58,971 nt of DNA, from assembly GCA_013349285.1 (NCBI GenBank), contig DUZU01000018.1:1-58971 (forward strand), written 5' to 3'. Of the stretch, positions 36,503-45,647 are shown one piece after another; within the stretch, counting starts at the first letter, position 1; every line of letters starts with the position of its first letter. Origin of the DNA: Deltaproteobacteria bacterium (GTDB lineage: Bacteria; Desulfobacterota; Desulfobulbia; Desulfobulbales; Desulfurivibrionaceae). The notes beneath the pieces were generated by a model. It did no database searches and was not told the DNA's origin. It saw nothing but the letters and a program-made list of their open reading frames with translations. Position numbers and translations under genes: made by a program.

Positions 36503-37534
36503 ATGAGTATAGTTAAAACCAAAAAAGATGGCGGTACCGAAAATCTGACCGGCCCGGAAAAAGCGGCGATCTTCATGCTTACCGTGGGCGAGGATTTTGC
36601 CGCCAAGGTTTTCCAGCGGCTCGATCCCGATGAGATCAAGCTGGTCGGCCGGCAGATGGCCCGGGTGGACAAGGTCGACCGGGAAGACATGAATGCTCTG
36701 CTTAACGAGTTTAAGAGCGACACCGGTGAGGCGGATATCTTTCTTTCCGGCAATGAGTTGCTGGAAGGCGCCCTGAAGCGCGCGCTGTCAAGTGATAAGG
36801 CCAGTGAGATCCTGGAAGAGATTCGTTCGGACTGGAAGCTCACCCTTTTTCAAAAGGCGAGGAAGCTGGAGCCCAAGGTTTTGGTCAACTTCCTGCGCAA
36901 CGAGCATCCCCAGACCGTGGCTCTGGTTCTCTCCGTTCTTGAGCCGACCCAGTCCGCCCAGATCCTGGCCGAGTTTCCGGAGGAATCCCAGGTCGAGGTC
37001 GTGATGCGGATGGCCGAGCTGGATAAGGTTAGCCCCGAAATCCTCGTTGATGTGGACCGGGTTCTCCAAGACGAGCTGCTGTCGGTGGAGGGCATGGAAG
37101 GCCAGCGCCTGGGCGGGGTCGAGGCCGTGGCCGAGATTCTCAATAATGCGGATCGGGCCTTGGAGGCATCGGTTCTGGAAGGGGTGGAAGAACAACGGGA
37201 GACCCTGGCCGATGAGATTCGTCGGTTGATGTTCGTCTTCGAGGATCTGATGGGGGTTGACGACCGCGGCATCCAATCCATCCTCAAAGAGGTCAGTACC
37301 GATGATTTGAAGATCGCCTTGAAAATTGCCTCGGATGGGCTTAAGGATAAGATATTCGGCAGTATGTCTTCTCGAGCGGTTGATATGTTGAAAGAGGATA
37401 TGGAGATCATGGGGCCGACCAGGGTTCGCGATATCGAGCAGGCCCAGCAGTCAATTATTAAGATAGCCAAACGCCTTGAGCAGGAAGGAAAGATTCAGCT
37501 CATGCAGGGCAGTGGAGAGGACGAGTTTGTCTAA
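36503..37534 (+). CDS. fliG: Flagellar motor switch protein FliG
   Basis: This 343-residue switch protein has all three domains: an N-terminal FliF-binding part (LTGPEKAAIFML), the middle EHPQ segment (NEHPQTVALVLSVL) and the C-terminal torque helix (FEDLMGVDDRGIQSILKEV). The charged torque-generating residues are present. Confidence 0.96.
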   Translation: MSIVKTKKDGGTENLTGPEKAAIFMLTVGEDFAAKVFQRLDPDEIKLVGRQMARVDKVDREDMNALLNEFKSDTGEADIFLSGNELLEGALKRALSSDKASEILEEIRSDWKLTLFQKARKLEPKVLVNFLRNEHPQTVALVLSVLEPTQSAQILAEFPEESQVEVVMRMAELDKVSPEILVDVDRVLQDELLSVEGMEGQRLGGVEAVAEILNNADRALEASVLEGVEEQRETLADEIRRLMFVFEDLMGVDDRGIQSILKEVSTDDLKIALKIASDGLKDKIFGSMSSRAVDMLKEDMEIMGPTRVRDIEQAQQSIIKIAKRLEQEGKIQLMQGSGEDEFV

Positions 37535-38297
37535 GTCTAGCAAAGTGGAGCAGGGAAAAACAAACCGGGGTTCATCTCCTGCCCCGGACAGCGCTTCGCT
37601 TAGGCGGGCGGCCTTGCTGGATACCGAGGAATTTCTTTCTTACGATGATTTTTGGCGGCAACAGTCTGCGACCGGCGGCGCCATTAAAAAGGTGGAGCGA
37701 AGGAAAACGCCCCAGGAGATTGCCGCCGCCGAGGCGGAGGCATTGCTTAGCTCGGCCCGGGAAGAGGCGGCCAAGGTGATGCAGGATGCTTATGACCAGG
37801 GCTTTGCCGAGGGCGAGGCCGCAGGGCTGGCCAAGGCCAAGGGTGAGTATCAGGAGCGGATTGCCAAGCTCGGCAGCCTGCTTTCCGCCCTTGACGGGCA
37901 AAGGGCTGATGTTCTCCGTCAGCACGAAGAACACCTCCTGGAGCTGATCAAGACCATGGTTGATCGGCTGGTCAACCACGAGGTGTCGGTTAATCCATTG
38001 GTGATCAAGGCCTGTCTGCAGAAGGCCATGGACTATGTTGTGGAGAATTCCACGGTTCAGGTCCATCTCCATGCGGATGATTTTAACCGGATCAAGAAGA
38101 TAAGCCTTGATGATCCATCCTTGCTGGCCGGCAAAAACAGGGTGCAGCTGGTTGAGGATCCCCAGATCGGAGTGGGCGGCTGTTTTTTGAAAACCGATTT
38201 CGGTGAAATCGATGCCACCTTGGAGCAGAGCCGGGCAAGGCTTTTTGCTGTTGTCGAAAAGGCCTTTTCGGCCGCCCTGGCCGCGAACAACGGTTGA
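37527..38297 (+). CDS. fliH: Flagellar assembly protein FliH
   Basis: This 256-residue negative regulator and stator of the export ATPase FliI has an N-terminal variable region, a helical Ala/Glu-rich middle with GxxxG-like repeats (QGFAEGEAAGLAKAKGEY) and a conserved C-terminal domain. TTG 37527 overlaps the fliG stop by eight bases and is preceded by GGAGAGGA. A GTG at 37542 is another possible start. Confidence 0.88.
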   Translation: MSKSSKVEQGKTNRGSSPAPDSASLRRAALLDTEEFLSYDDFWRQQSATGGAIKKVERRKTPQEIAAAEAEALLSSAREEAAKVMQDAYDQGFAEGEAAGLAKAKGEYQERIAKLGSLLSALDGQRADVLRQHEEHLLELIKTMVDRLVNHEVSVNPLVIKACLQKAMDYVVENSTVQVHLHADDFNRIKKISLDDPSLLAGKNRVQLVEDPQIGVGGCFLKTDFGEIDATLEQSRARLFAVVEKAFSAALAANNG

Positions 38298-38357
38298 CGA
38301 ACCCCCCTGTTTTTTTCGGGGCGGGTCTTATCTTAAAAACTATCCAGAGAAAATCTC

Positions 38358-39668
38358 ATGAATCTCTCCCACTGTATCCAGGTCGCCAAGGACACGCCAT
38401 TGATCAGTGTCGGCGGGCGGGTCAATCAGGTGATCGGCATGGTGCTCGAAAGCCTGGGGCCGGGAATCCCGGTGGGCAGTATCTGCGAGGTTGATGTTTT
38501 TAAAGGGCGCAGCAAGGTGCTGGCCGAAGTGGTCGGCTTCCGGCAGGGGCGGGTTCTGCTCATGCCCTTGGGCGAGATGCGCGGGGTTGAGCCGGGCAGC
38601 GCCATCCGGATGGTGGGCGGCGAGGCCGGGGTGCCGGTGGCCGAGTCGTTGCTCGGTCGGATAATCGACGGCCTGGGCAATCCCATGGATGGGAAAGGGC
38701 CCCTTGCCACCGAAACAATCTATCCCCTCTATGCCGATCCGCTTAACCCCATGGAGCGCGAGCGGATCAAGGAGCCGGTTGATGTGGGGGTGCGGGCGAT
38801 CAACGGCCTGTTGACCTTGGGCAAGGGGCAGCGCATCGGCATCCTGGCCGGTTCCGGGGTGGGCAAGAGTACCCTGCTCGGGATGATTGCCAAGCATACC
38901 GCCGCCGATATCAGCGTAATCGCCTTGATCGGTGAGCGTGGTCGTGAGCTCAAGGATTTTATCGAGCGGGATCTTGGTCCCCAAGGCCTGGCCCGTTCGG
39001 TGGTGGTGGTAGCCACCTCGGATCAGCCGCCCCTGGTGCGAATGCGCGGCGCCTATCTGGCCACCGCCATTTCCGAGTATTTCAGGGATAAGGGCCGCGA
39101 TGTTATTCTGATGATGGATTCGGTCACCCGTTTTGCCATGTCCAGTCGGGAGGTGGGGTTGGCCATCGGCGAGCCGCCTACTTCCAGGGGCTATACCCCT
39201 TCGGTTTTCGGGCAATTGCCCAAGCTGCTCGAGCGGGCCGGAACCTGCGAAGGCAAGGGCAGTATTACCGGCATCTATACGGTTCTCGTGGAAGGCGATG
39301 ATATGAACGAGCCCATTGCCGATGCGGTGCGCTCCATTGTCGACGGCCATATCATCCTCAGCCGGGATCTGGCCGGCCGGGGTCATTATCCCGCCATTGA
39401 GGTCATGGGCAGCATCAGCCGGTGCATGACCGATGTGGTGGCCAAGGCCCAGGTGAACAATGCCCATAAATTTCTTAATGTGCTCTCCACCTATCGTCGC
39501 TCGGAAGATTTGATCAATATCGGGGCATACGCCAAGGGCAGTAATCCGGGCATCGATAATGCCATTGCCATGATCGACAGGTTGAACGGATATCTGAAAC
39601 AGCCGGTTGACGAAAAGGTTTCTTTTGCGCAAAGCATGAAGCAGCTGGCGGAAATTTTTCCTGCCTGA
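38358..39668 (+). CDS. fliI: Flagellum-specific ATPase FliI
   Basis: This 436-residue F1-beta-like ATPase of the flagellar type III export apparatus has Walker A (GSGVGKSTLLG), a GERGREL segment, Walker B (VILMMDSVTRFAM) and the export-specific signature GEPPTSRGYTPSVF. It directly follows fliH. Confidence 0.97.
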   Translation: MNLSHCIQVAKDTPLISVGGRVNQVIGMVLESLGPGIPVGSICEVDVFKGRSKVLAEVVGFRQGRVLLMPLGEMRGVEPGSAIRMVGGEAGVPVAESLLGRIIDGLGNPMDGKGPLATETIYPLYADPLNPMERERIKEPVDVGVRAINGLLTLGKGQRIGILAGSGVGKSTLLGMIAKHTAADISVIALIGERGRELKDFIERDLGPQGLARSVVVVATSDQPPLVRMRGAYLATAISEYFRDKGRDVILMMDSVTRFAMSSREVGLAIGEPPTSRGYTPSVFGQLPKLLERAGTCEGKGSITGIYTVLVEGDDMNEPIADAVRSIVDGHIILSRDLAGRGHYPAIEVMGSISRCMTDVVAKAQVNNAHKFLNVLSTYRRSEDLINIGAYAKGSNPGIDNAIAMIDRLNGYLKQPVDEKVSFAQSMKQLAEIFPA

Positions 39669-39715
39669 CAATATAATTTTATAAGTAGCAGGGTTCAAGC
39701 TCTTGTTGGTGGATT

Positions 39716-40162
39716 ATGGCCTATCATTTTAAACTCGATACCGTGTTGATGCTGCGCCGCAACCTCGAAGAGGTGGCCCAGCAGAAACTGGCCAAGGAAT
39801 TGTTGGTTCTTGATGCCCATAGCCGGCGGTTGGCCGAGGTTAAAAAGGCGCGGGAGGATTTGATTGCCGAGTTTGAGCAGAAGAAAAAGGCGCCGATGAA
39901 TCCGGCCTTCTTCTCTTTTTATATGAACTCGATCAGCCGGCGGGAGCAGGAGATCGAAGGGGTGCTTCAGCTGATTGCCAACCAGCAAAAAGCCGTGGCC
40001 AAGGCCCGCCATGAACTTGCGGAAAGGGTTAAGGGCAAAAAGGTAATGGAAAAGGCCAAGGAACGTGATTATCAGAAATACCAGCATGAAGAACTCAGAA
40101 AAGAACAGAACGAGGCCGACGAGCAGATGGTTCTGCGTTTTGGCCGGCAGGATAATGGGTGA
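39716..40162 (+). CDS. fliJ: Flagellar export protein FliJ
   Basis: This 148-residue, almost entirely coiled-coil protein starts with MAYHFKLDTVLMLRRNLEEVA, typical of FliJ, and is rich in Lys and Glu. It acts as export chaperone escort and FliI-ring stalk. It is co-transcribed behind fliI. Confidence 0.9.
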   Translation: MAYHFKLDTVLMLRRNLEEVAQQKLAKELLVLDAHSRRLAEVKKAREDLIAEFEQKKKAPMNPAFFSFYMNSISRREQEIEGVLQLIANQQKAVAKARHELAERVKGKKVMEKAKERDYQKYQHEELRKEQNEADEQMVLRFGRQDNG

Positions 40163-40194
40163 TTTTTGTTTTCAGGAGAGGGGCCGGTGGGATT

Positions 40195-40689
40195 ATGCAG
40201 AATAATATTTTAAGGTTAACTTTCTTTTTCGCGCTTGTTTTGTTGATGATGCCGGTGGCTGATTCGGCCAAGGGGGCCGAGAAGGAAGCGGTGAAGGCTT
40301 CAGCCCAGGAGATCGCCTTGTCCGCCAGCATCAGGGAGCGGGAGGAGGCCATTGTCGCCAAGGAGAAGGAGCTTGCGATCCGGGAAGAAGAGCTTGCCAA
40401 GCTGAGCCTGCAGGTGGATGAAAAATACAGCAAGCTGCTGGCCTTGCAGGAAGAGGTCAAGGTAGAGTTGGGGGTTCTCAATCAGGTTAAGGATCAGCGG
40501 TTTAAAAACCTGATCAAGGTTTACAGCGCCATGAGCGCCTCCAAGGTGGCGCCCCTGCTTGATAAGATGGAAGACAAAGAGGTGGTGATCATCCTCGAGG
40601 CGATGAAAGCGGATCAGGTTTCTAAAATTATTCCCAAGCTTGATCAGGACAAGGCGGTGCGGGTGAGTAAGAGCCTCGGCCTGTTGTAA
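40195..40689 (+). CDS. motE: MotE-like flagellar protein (MgtE N-domain)
   Basis: The 164-residue product has an N-terminal hydrophobic signal or anchor, a coiled coil and a C-terminal MgtE-N-like helical domain (SKVAPLLDKMEDKEVVIILEAM). MotE proteins are periplasmic chaperones of the stator protein MotC. They commonly follow fliJ. ATG 40195 was chosen over GTG 40159 because the extra residues lie before the hydrophobic segment. Confidence 0.8.
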   Translation: MQNNILRLTFFFALVLLMMPVADSAKGAEKEAVKASAQEIALSASIREREEAIVAKEKELAIREEELAKLSLQVDEKYSKLLALQEEVKVELGVLNQVKDQRFKNLIKVYSAMSASKVAPLLDKMEDKEVVIILEAMKADQVSKIIPKLDQDKAVRVSKSLGLL

Positions 40690-40715
40690 GCTTTACGTTG
40701 TTTACGGCTTTTTTG

Positions 40716-40749
40716 ATCCCTTTCGGATTTTCGGAAGGGATTTTTTTTT
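40716..40749 (+). terminator. Terminator of the flgB-motE operon
   Basis: A 10-bp stem (ATCCCTTTCG with CGGAAGGGAT) and six-base loop are followed by nine T residues, 26 bases after the motE stop. It ends the flagellar operon. Confidence 0.92.
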
Positions 40750-40872
40750 GCCGGGGCGCTGGGGATCTTGTTTAAGATAATAAACTAGACAGCTCATTTT
40801 TTGGCAAGACAAATGATCTGTTTTTGGGTTAGGGTGAAATTGAAAACCTTTAAACACAGGAGGGGGAAAAGA

Positions 40873-41667
40873 GTGAAAACGTTACGCCGGCTTGAGGCTG
40901 ATCCTGATGTTGTGCGGCTGCAAAGGCTTTTGTCGTCCCATGGCTATTTTAAGGAGCGCACCCCACCCGATGGGATCTTTGAGGAGGTCACCCATGAAAA
41001 TGTGGTGGTCTTTCAGTTGCAACACGTCGATGAACAGGGCCAGGCCCTTGAGGCTGACGGAGTCGTAGGCGCTAAGACCTGGTGGGCTTTGGAAAACGGC
41101 AGCGGAGAGGCGCAACGTAACCATTTTCAGCCGATTATTCCCGACGGTTTGACCACCAGACGGCAACAACTGCTGGAGATGATATATAACGAACATGCAA
41201 AGCCTGTTTACGAAGTGCCGGACGGCTCAAATCGGAGCCCGGATATCGATGGCTACTGGGGAAACACCGGAGTGATCGGTCAACCATGGTGTTGCGCCTT
41301 TGTCTCTTGGGTATTGCGTGAAGTGGTCGGCGGCTATCCCATCGAAGGGCAACACCATATCGGGGTGCAAAACATGTGGCGGGCGGCCCGGCGGGCGGAA
41401 ATGGAAACGCCGGAGCCCAAGCCCGGCGATATTTTTGTTCAGCTTAAAGCAAACGGCAAGGGGCACACCGGTTTTGTCGTCGGGGTGTCGGCGGATGGTC
41501 TCTCCATTTATACCGGGGAGGGTAATTGCGGGAACCGGTTAAAAATAGGGTTGCGGCAAAAAAATTCAATAAACTATTATATTGATTGTCTCAGAGACGC
41601 TCAGTCCCTGGATTTTGCTCGCAGCAAATTTGATGTGCAGAAAGTTGGCGGTCAAGGCACCCGTTGA
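40873..41667 (+). CDS. Peptidoglycan-binding and CHAP-domain protein without signal peptide
   Basis: The 264-residue protein has an N-terminal PG_binding_1-like domain (DVVRLQRLLSSHGYF, ADGVVGAKTWWAL) and a C-terminal CHAP-like domain with a catalytic Cys segment (QPWCCAFVSWVLRE) and His segment (GHTGFVVGV). It looks like an amidase or endopeptidase of cell-wall type. No signal peptide is visible, which recalls endolysins or cytoplasmic hydrolases. GTG 40873 follows AGGAGGGGG. The frame is open to 40801 but the extra residues look unrelated. Confidence 0.78.
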   Translation: MKTLRRLEADPDVVRLQRLLSSHGYFKERTPPDGIFEEVTHENVVVFQLQHVDEQGQALEADGVVGAKTWWALENGSGEAQRNHFQPIIPDGLTTRRQQLLEMIYNEHAKPVYEVPDGSNRSPDIDGYWGNTGVIGQPWCCAFVSWVLREVVGGYPIEGQHHIGVQNMWRAARRAEMETPEPKPGDIFVQLKANGKGHTGFVVGVSADGLSIYTGEGNCGNRLKIGLRQKNSINYYIDCLRDAQSLDFARSKFDVQKVGGQGTR

Positions 41668-41702
41668 CATGCGCGGTTAAATTCAACCATGGTTGATATA
41701 TT

Positions 41703-42887
41703 ATGTTTTTGGTCGATAAGCCCTATCTCTCGGAATTTTTTAAAAAGACGATCAGGGATCATGGGATTCCGGTGGTCGACACCGAGATTGCCAGGCAACT
41801 TGGTCTTTATCCCGGAACCAAGCTCATCAGTGAAGAGCAAGCAATCGAGATGGCTGGGCAACAGGATGATCTTCGGATCTATACCACCTCGGAGAATGCC
41901 ATCGGCTGGCTGGCAAAGCATTTCCCGGTCAGCGATCTTCCTGGAAAGATCGATATTTTTAAAAATAAATTGAAATTCAGGGAGCTGACCAAAACACTTT
42001 TTCCCGGCTTCTATTTCCACGGGGTGCGGGTTAGCGAGCTGCGGCAGGTACAATTTGATCAACTGCCCCTGCCTTTTATTATTAAGCCCGCGGTTGGTTT
42101 TTTCAGCATGGGGGTGCATAAGGTCTCAAGTTACGAGGAATGGCTGGTTGCCTGTTCGGCAATAATTGCCGAATTGGCACAGGGCCGGAATCTCTATCCG
42201 GAAGAGGTGCTGGATACCGGCACTTTTATCATCGAGCAATGTATCAACGGCGATGAATTTGCCATTGACGCCTATTTCGATGCCGACGGGGAACCGGTTA
42301 TCCTGGGTATTTTTCAGCACCCTTTTTCTTCGAATAGTGATGTCAGCGACCGGGTTTATATCTCTTCCAAGGAGATTATCGAAAGCAATCTTGCAGAATT
42401 CACCGACTTCATCGGTAAAATCGGTCGCCTGGCCGGGCTGAAAAATTTTCCGGTCCATGTTGAACTGCGGCGGGATATCGACGGCGCCTTACTGCCCATC
42501 GAGGTTAACCCGATGCGGTTCGGCGGCTGGTGTACCACCGCGGATCTCACCTTTCTTGCCTACGGCTTAAACCCTTATCTCTATTATTTTTTAGGAACAA
42601 AACCCAACTGGCCGGCGGTTCTCAGGCGGAAAGATGAGAAGATTTTCAGTATTGTTATCCTGGATAATTCGACCGGGGTGGATGAAAAAGCGATCAACGC
42701 TTTTGATTATGATAAATTGTTGGCAAGGTTTGAGCATCCGATCGAGTTGAGAAAAATTGATTATCGTCACTACCCGATTTTCGGGTTTTTGTTCGCGGAA
42801 ACCAGGGCGGCCAATTTTGCTGAGTTGGAAAACATTCTTGCTTCAGACCTCAAGGAATTTATTTCATGCCATAATACAGAGGGATAA
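41703..42887 (+). CDS. ATP-grasp domain protein
   Basis: This 394-residue protein has an ATP-grasp core: nucleotide-binding segments FIIKPAVGFFSMGV and TFIIEQCINGDEFAID, and a metal-binding segment FPVHVELRRDIDG...PIEVNPMRFGG with Glu and Asn ligands. ATP-grasp enzymes join a carboxylate to an amine or thiol through an acyl phosphate. The substrates here are unknown. It lies 36 bases behind the CHAP-domain gene, which suggests a shared transcript. A peptide or cell-wall amide product is only a guess. Confidence 0.75.
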   Translation: MFLVDKPYLSEFFKKTIRDHGIPVVDTEIARQLGLYPGTKLISEEQAIEMAGQQDDLRIYTTSENAIGWLAKHFPVSDLPGKIDIFKNKLKFRELTKTLFPGFYFHGVRVSELRQVQFDQLPLPFIIKPAVGFFSMGVHKVSSYEEWLVACSAIIAELAQGRNLYPEEVLDTGTFIIEQCINGDEFAIDAYFDADGEPVILGIFQHPFSSNSDVSDRVYISSKEIIESNLAEFTDFIGKIGRLAGLKNFPVHVELRRDIDGALLPIEVNPMRFGGWCTTADLTFLAYGLNPYLYYFLGTKPNWPAVLRRKDEKIFSIVILDNSTGVDEKAINAFDYDKLLARFEHPIELRKIDYRHYPIFGFLFAETRAANFAELENILASDLKEFISCHNTEG

Positions 42888-42961
42888 TGAGATAGGTTCT
42901 AGTTAGTTGAGCCTGCCGTTGTCGATCTTGCCCTTTAAAAAAAAATCGGAGGAGAAAAATT

Positions 42962-43681
42962 ATGAAATGGCTTATTGGTCTGTTCATTTTTTTGGCATCG
43001 GGATCTTCTGTTATGGGCCAGGAGGTGGTCAGCGGTTGGGATGATCCGGCTGCAGGGCTCGCCGGCTGGGAAAAAGGGTCGTCCATCACCTTTACCGAAT
43101 ACCACGACAGCGGCGGCAACCCCGGCGGGCACGTCCGGGCCTATGGCAATCTGACCACCGGTCTGCTCAATAAGCAACCTGAGTTTACCGGCAATTATAT
43201 CGAGAAAAATTATAATAATATCTCGTTGGATATCATGGTCAACCTGCAGCAGTTGCCCAACTTTAAACCCGCCATCACCCTCCGTTACAGCCCGTCTTTT
43301 GCCGGTTGGAATTATGAGCTGGCCGATTTTACCATTAATGCCGGGGTGTGGCAGCATTTCGAGGTTTATTTCGATCCGGCCTGGAGCGATGCCGAGGCCC
43401 AGGCCCATGGCTGGTCTTTGTCCCCCGGGCCGACCAAGAGTTTCCAGGAAACCTTGGCCCATGTCTGGGCCGTCTCCGTTACCAGCCCTTACCCGCAGAT
43501 CACCAGCAAAAATCTAGGCTATGACAATTTCAAGCTCTCCCACGCGGCCCCGCCCCCGGCCGCCCCTGCCACGGAGAGTCAGGGGCAGGAGGGGGAGTCG
43601 ACAGAGGAGGCCGAGCAACCGGTGAAAACAATCCCCGGGGTTCGTCGGCCTATGCGGCTGTTAAAGGACAGAATCAAATAA
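42962..43681 (+). CDS. Exported protein with laminin-B-like or carbohydrate-binding beta-sandwich look
   Basis: This 239-residue protein has a signal peptide (MKWLIGLFIFLASGSSVMG, cleaved near QEV). The middle is rich in aromatic and beta-strand residues and resembles laminin-B or carbohydrate-binding modules (WDDPAAGLAGWEKG, GHVRAYGNLTTG, LGYDNFKLS). The tail is Pro/Ala/Glu-rich and basic at the end. A strong GGAGGAG site precedes the ATG. I do not recognise a specific family. Confidence 0.6.
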   Translation: MKWLIGLFIFLASGSSVMGQEVVSGWDDPAAGLAGWEKGSSITFTEYHDSGGNPGGHVRAYGNLTTGLLNKQPEFTGNYIEKNYNNISLDIMVNLQQLPNFKPAITLRYSPSFAGWNYELADFTINAGVWQHFEVYFDPAWSDAEAQAHGWSLSPGPTKSFQETLAHVWAVSVTSPYPQITSKNLGYDNFKLSHAAPPPAAPATESQGQEGESTEEAEQPVKTIPGVRRPMRLLKDRIK

Positions 43682-43720
43682 TCGGCAAGCTCTGGATAAT
43701 ATTTTCCTCGCTTGCCCTAA

Positions 43721-43831
43721 TTGTGGTTATTCAACAAAAAAATCAAGACGGACACCGACCTGATCGCCCTTGTCAAGGGCATGGAAACCGAGGACTCGGC
43801 CAACCTGTTCTTGGGCCAAGCCGCTGAATGA
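43721..43831 (+). pseudogene. Short coding remnant or small ORF upstream of tRNA-Ser
   Basis: A 36-codon TTG-started frame has coding-like composition (KGMETEDSANLF). No ribosome site is visible and no family is recognised. It could be the tail of a decayed gene. The 280-base gap around it holds nothing else. Confidence 0.3.
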
Positions 43832-43964
43832 TCCGCAAAGCCTGCGGTTATTGTCTGTCCTTTTTTAGGGGAAGGGAAAAAAAGCTGGCTCTGACTTAAA
43901 ATCTTTATTATTGAGAGCGATATCACTCGTTGGCAGATGATTGCCGATTGGTCATGGTCACCCC

Positions 43965-44054
<90 letters not shown>

Positions 44055-44197
44055 TTTTTTTATCTGTGGCTGCCGGGTCTCCGGTGGTTTGCAGCTGTCC
44101 AATGTAAAAGTTTTTTTTATACAATAATTCCGATCTGGATTTTTCGACAGCCAATCCATTTCTTCCCAATTTTTGCGCATAACGATAAGGATGGTAA

Positions 44198-44881
44198 ATG
44201 GCTAAGCCTTGGCGGGTAGTAGACAATATTGAGACCGACGAAGGGCTGCTTGAGCTTCGGCAACGGGGCGAGAGAGATTACCTGATCACCATTGATCAGC
44301 GGGTGCTGATGAACTCCTCGGCCAACAAGAGCGAGATAGTTTTGTCGGAGCTGGCCTGTGAGTCGCTACGCGATAAAAAGAATGTCCGAGTGCTGGTGGG
44401 GGGGCTGGGCATGGGGTTTACCCTCAAGGCGGCTCTTGATAATCTGCCGGTCGACGCCGAGGTGCTGGTGGCTGAGCTCAACCCGATTATGGTCCAATGG
44501 TGCCAGGGGCCGATGGCTCATTTGACCGACGGCGCGGTGGATGATGAGCGGGTGACGGTGGTGATCGGCAATGTGGCCGAGGTTATCCGCCAAGCGGCAA
44601 TGAAGGATAAGAAGGATAGTTTTGATGCCATCATTCTGGATCTTTACGAAGGGCCCTATGAAGGGGATCAGGGCCGGGGTGAATATCTTTACGGCGATGC
44701 GGCCCTGGAACTGAGCCGTTCCGCCTTGAAGCCGGGCGGGGTGCTGGCGGTCTGGTCCGAAGATCCGGACAAGGCCTTTGAAAATCGTTTACAGGCGGCC
44801 AGGTTCTCCGTTAATCTGCAACGGCCGGGGCGGGGTGGCCGCCGGCATGTGGTTTATATTGCCAGGAAAACAGCCAACTAA
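44198..44881 (+). CDS. Spermidine-synthase-like methyltransferase-fold protein
   Basis: This 227-residue Rossmann-fold protein resembles the spermidine/spermine synthase family. It has a nucleotide-binding glycine loop (VGGLGMGFTLKAAL), the acidic strand AELNPIMV and a DAIILDLYEGP segment. It lacks the N-terminal tetramerisation domain, and its substrate is unknown. The ATG lies 143 bases after tRNA-Ser. Confidence 0.72.
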   Translation: MAKPWRVVDNIETDEGLLELRQRGERDYLITIDQRVLMNSSANKSEIVLSELACESLRDKKNVRVLVGGLGMGFTLKAALDNLPVDAEVLVAELNPIMVQWCQGPMAHLTDGAVDDERVTVVIGNVAEVIRQAAMKDKKDSFDAIILDLYEGPYEGDQGRGEYLYGDAALELSRSALKPGGVLAVWSEDPDKAFENRLQAARFSVNLQRPGRGGRRHVVYIARKTAN

Positions 44882-44928
44882 GATTTGGTCGGTACGAGCC
44901 GGCCGATGCTTTTTTTAAGGAAGAAAGA

Positions 44929-45399
44929 ATGGGTAACCCGTTAAAAGATCAGCTGCTCAAAGCCGGGCTGGTCAGCAAGAAACAGGCAAAAAAGGTCGAG
45001 CACGAAAAACGGATCAGCCGTCAGCAGAACCAGGGCAAGGTCCAGGCCCCGCAAAGCAACCAGGTCCGGGAGGAGCAGGCGGCCCATGCCCGGCGCAACC
45101 AGGAGCTCACCCGGCAGCGGGCCGAGGAGGCCCGGCGCAAGGAGCAGAAGGCCCAGGTCAAGCAGTTGATCGAGAGTAATCGCCTGGCCTTGGATGGGCG
45201 GGGCGAGGCCTACTTTTTTGCCGATCAGAACAAGGTGAAGCGGCTCTTTGTCGCCGAAGAGATGGCGGAGCAGCTCAGCCGCGGCCAGCTGGCCATTGTC
45301 CGGCTCGGCAACGGCTACGAAGTGGTGCCGGCCAAGGTCGCCCACCAGATCGCCAACCGTGATCCCGAGGCAGTGGTTGCCTTTCATCAGGGGGGATGA
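44929..45399 (+). CDS. DUF2058 (YaiL-family) protein
   Basis: The 156-residue product starts with MGNPLKDQLLKAGLVSKKQAKK, the hallmark of DUF2058. A highly charged coiled middle is followed by a C-terminal globular part (YFFADQNKVKRLFVAEE). Function is unknown; a nucleoprotein or polynucleotide-enzyme regulator role has been proposed. A terminator follows. Confidence 0.88.
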   Translation: MGNPLKDQLLKAGLVSKKQAKKVEHEKRISRQQNQGKVQAPQSNQVREEQAAHARRNQELTRQRAEEARRKEQKAQVKQLIESNRLALDGRGEAYFFADQNKVKRLFVAEEMAEQLSRGQLAIVRLGNGYEVVPAKVAHQIANRDPEAVVAFHQGG

Positions 45400-45435
45400 T
45401 CAGCGATTACCTCTCACATATGTTAGATTATTTGT

Positions 45436-45470
45436 AATCCCTTTCGGATGTTCCGGGAGGGATTTTTTTT
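45436..45470 (+). terminator. Terminator after the DUF2058 gene
   Basis: A 13-bp stem (AATCCCTTTCGGA with TCCGGGAGGGATT, including G-T pairs) and a three-base loop are followed by nine T residues. The left arm shares ATCCCTTTCGGA with the terminator at 40716. Confidence 0.92.
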
Positions 45471-45647
45471 TGAGATCACCTTTTGTGCTTTACGAAACTT
45501 TAAACGTTCGGCGAAAAAAAACATTTGGCCGATCCTGCTGAGGATGACAATCTGGATAACAGGTGTTATTCTTTAATATATGCATTTAGTTTCCACACTT
45601 GCCTGCTTTCAGGAATAAGACAAACAAGCAAACTTTGGGAGGCTACT

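Noticed and set aside
38340..39698. 452-codon minus-strand frame opposite fliI
   Set aside because: It is an antisense shadow of fliI with no domain.
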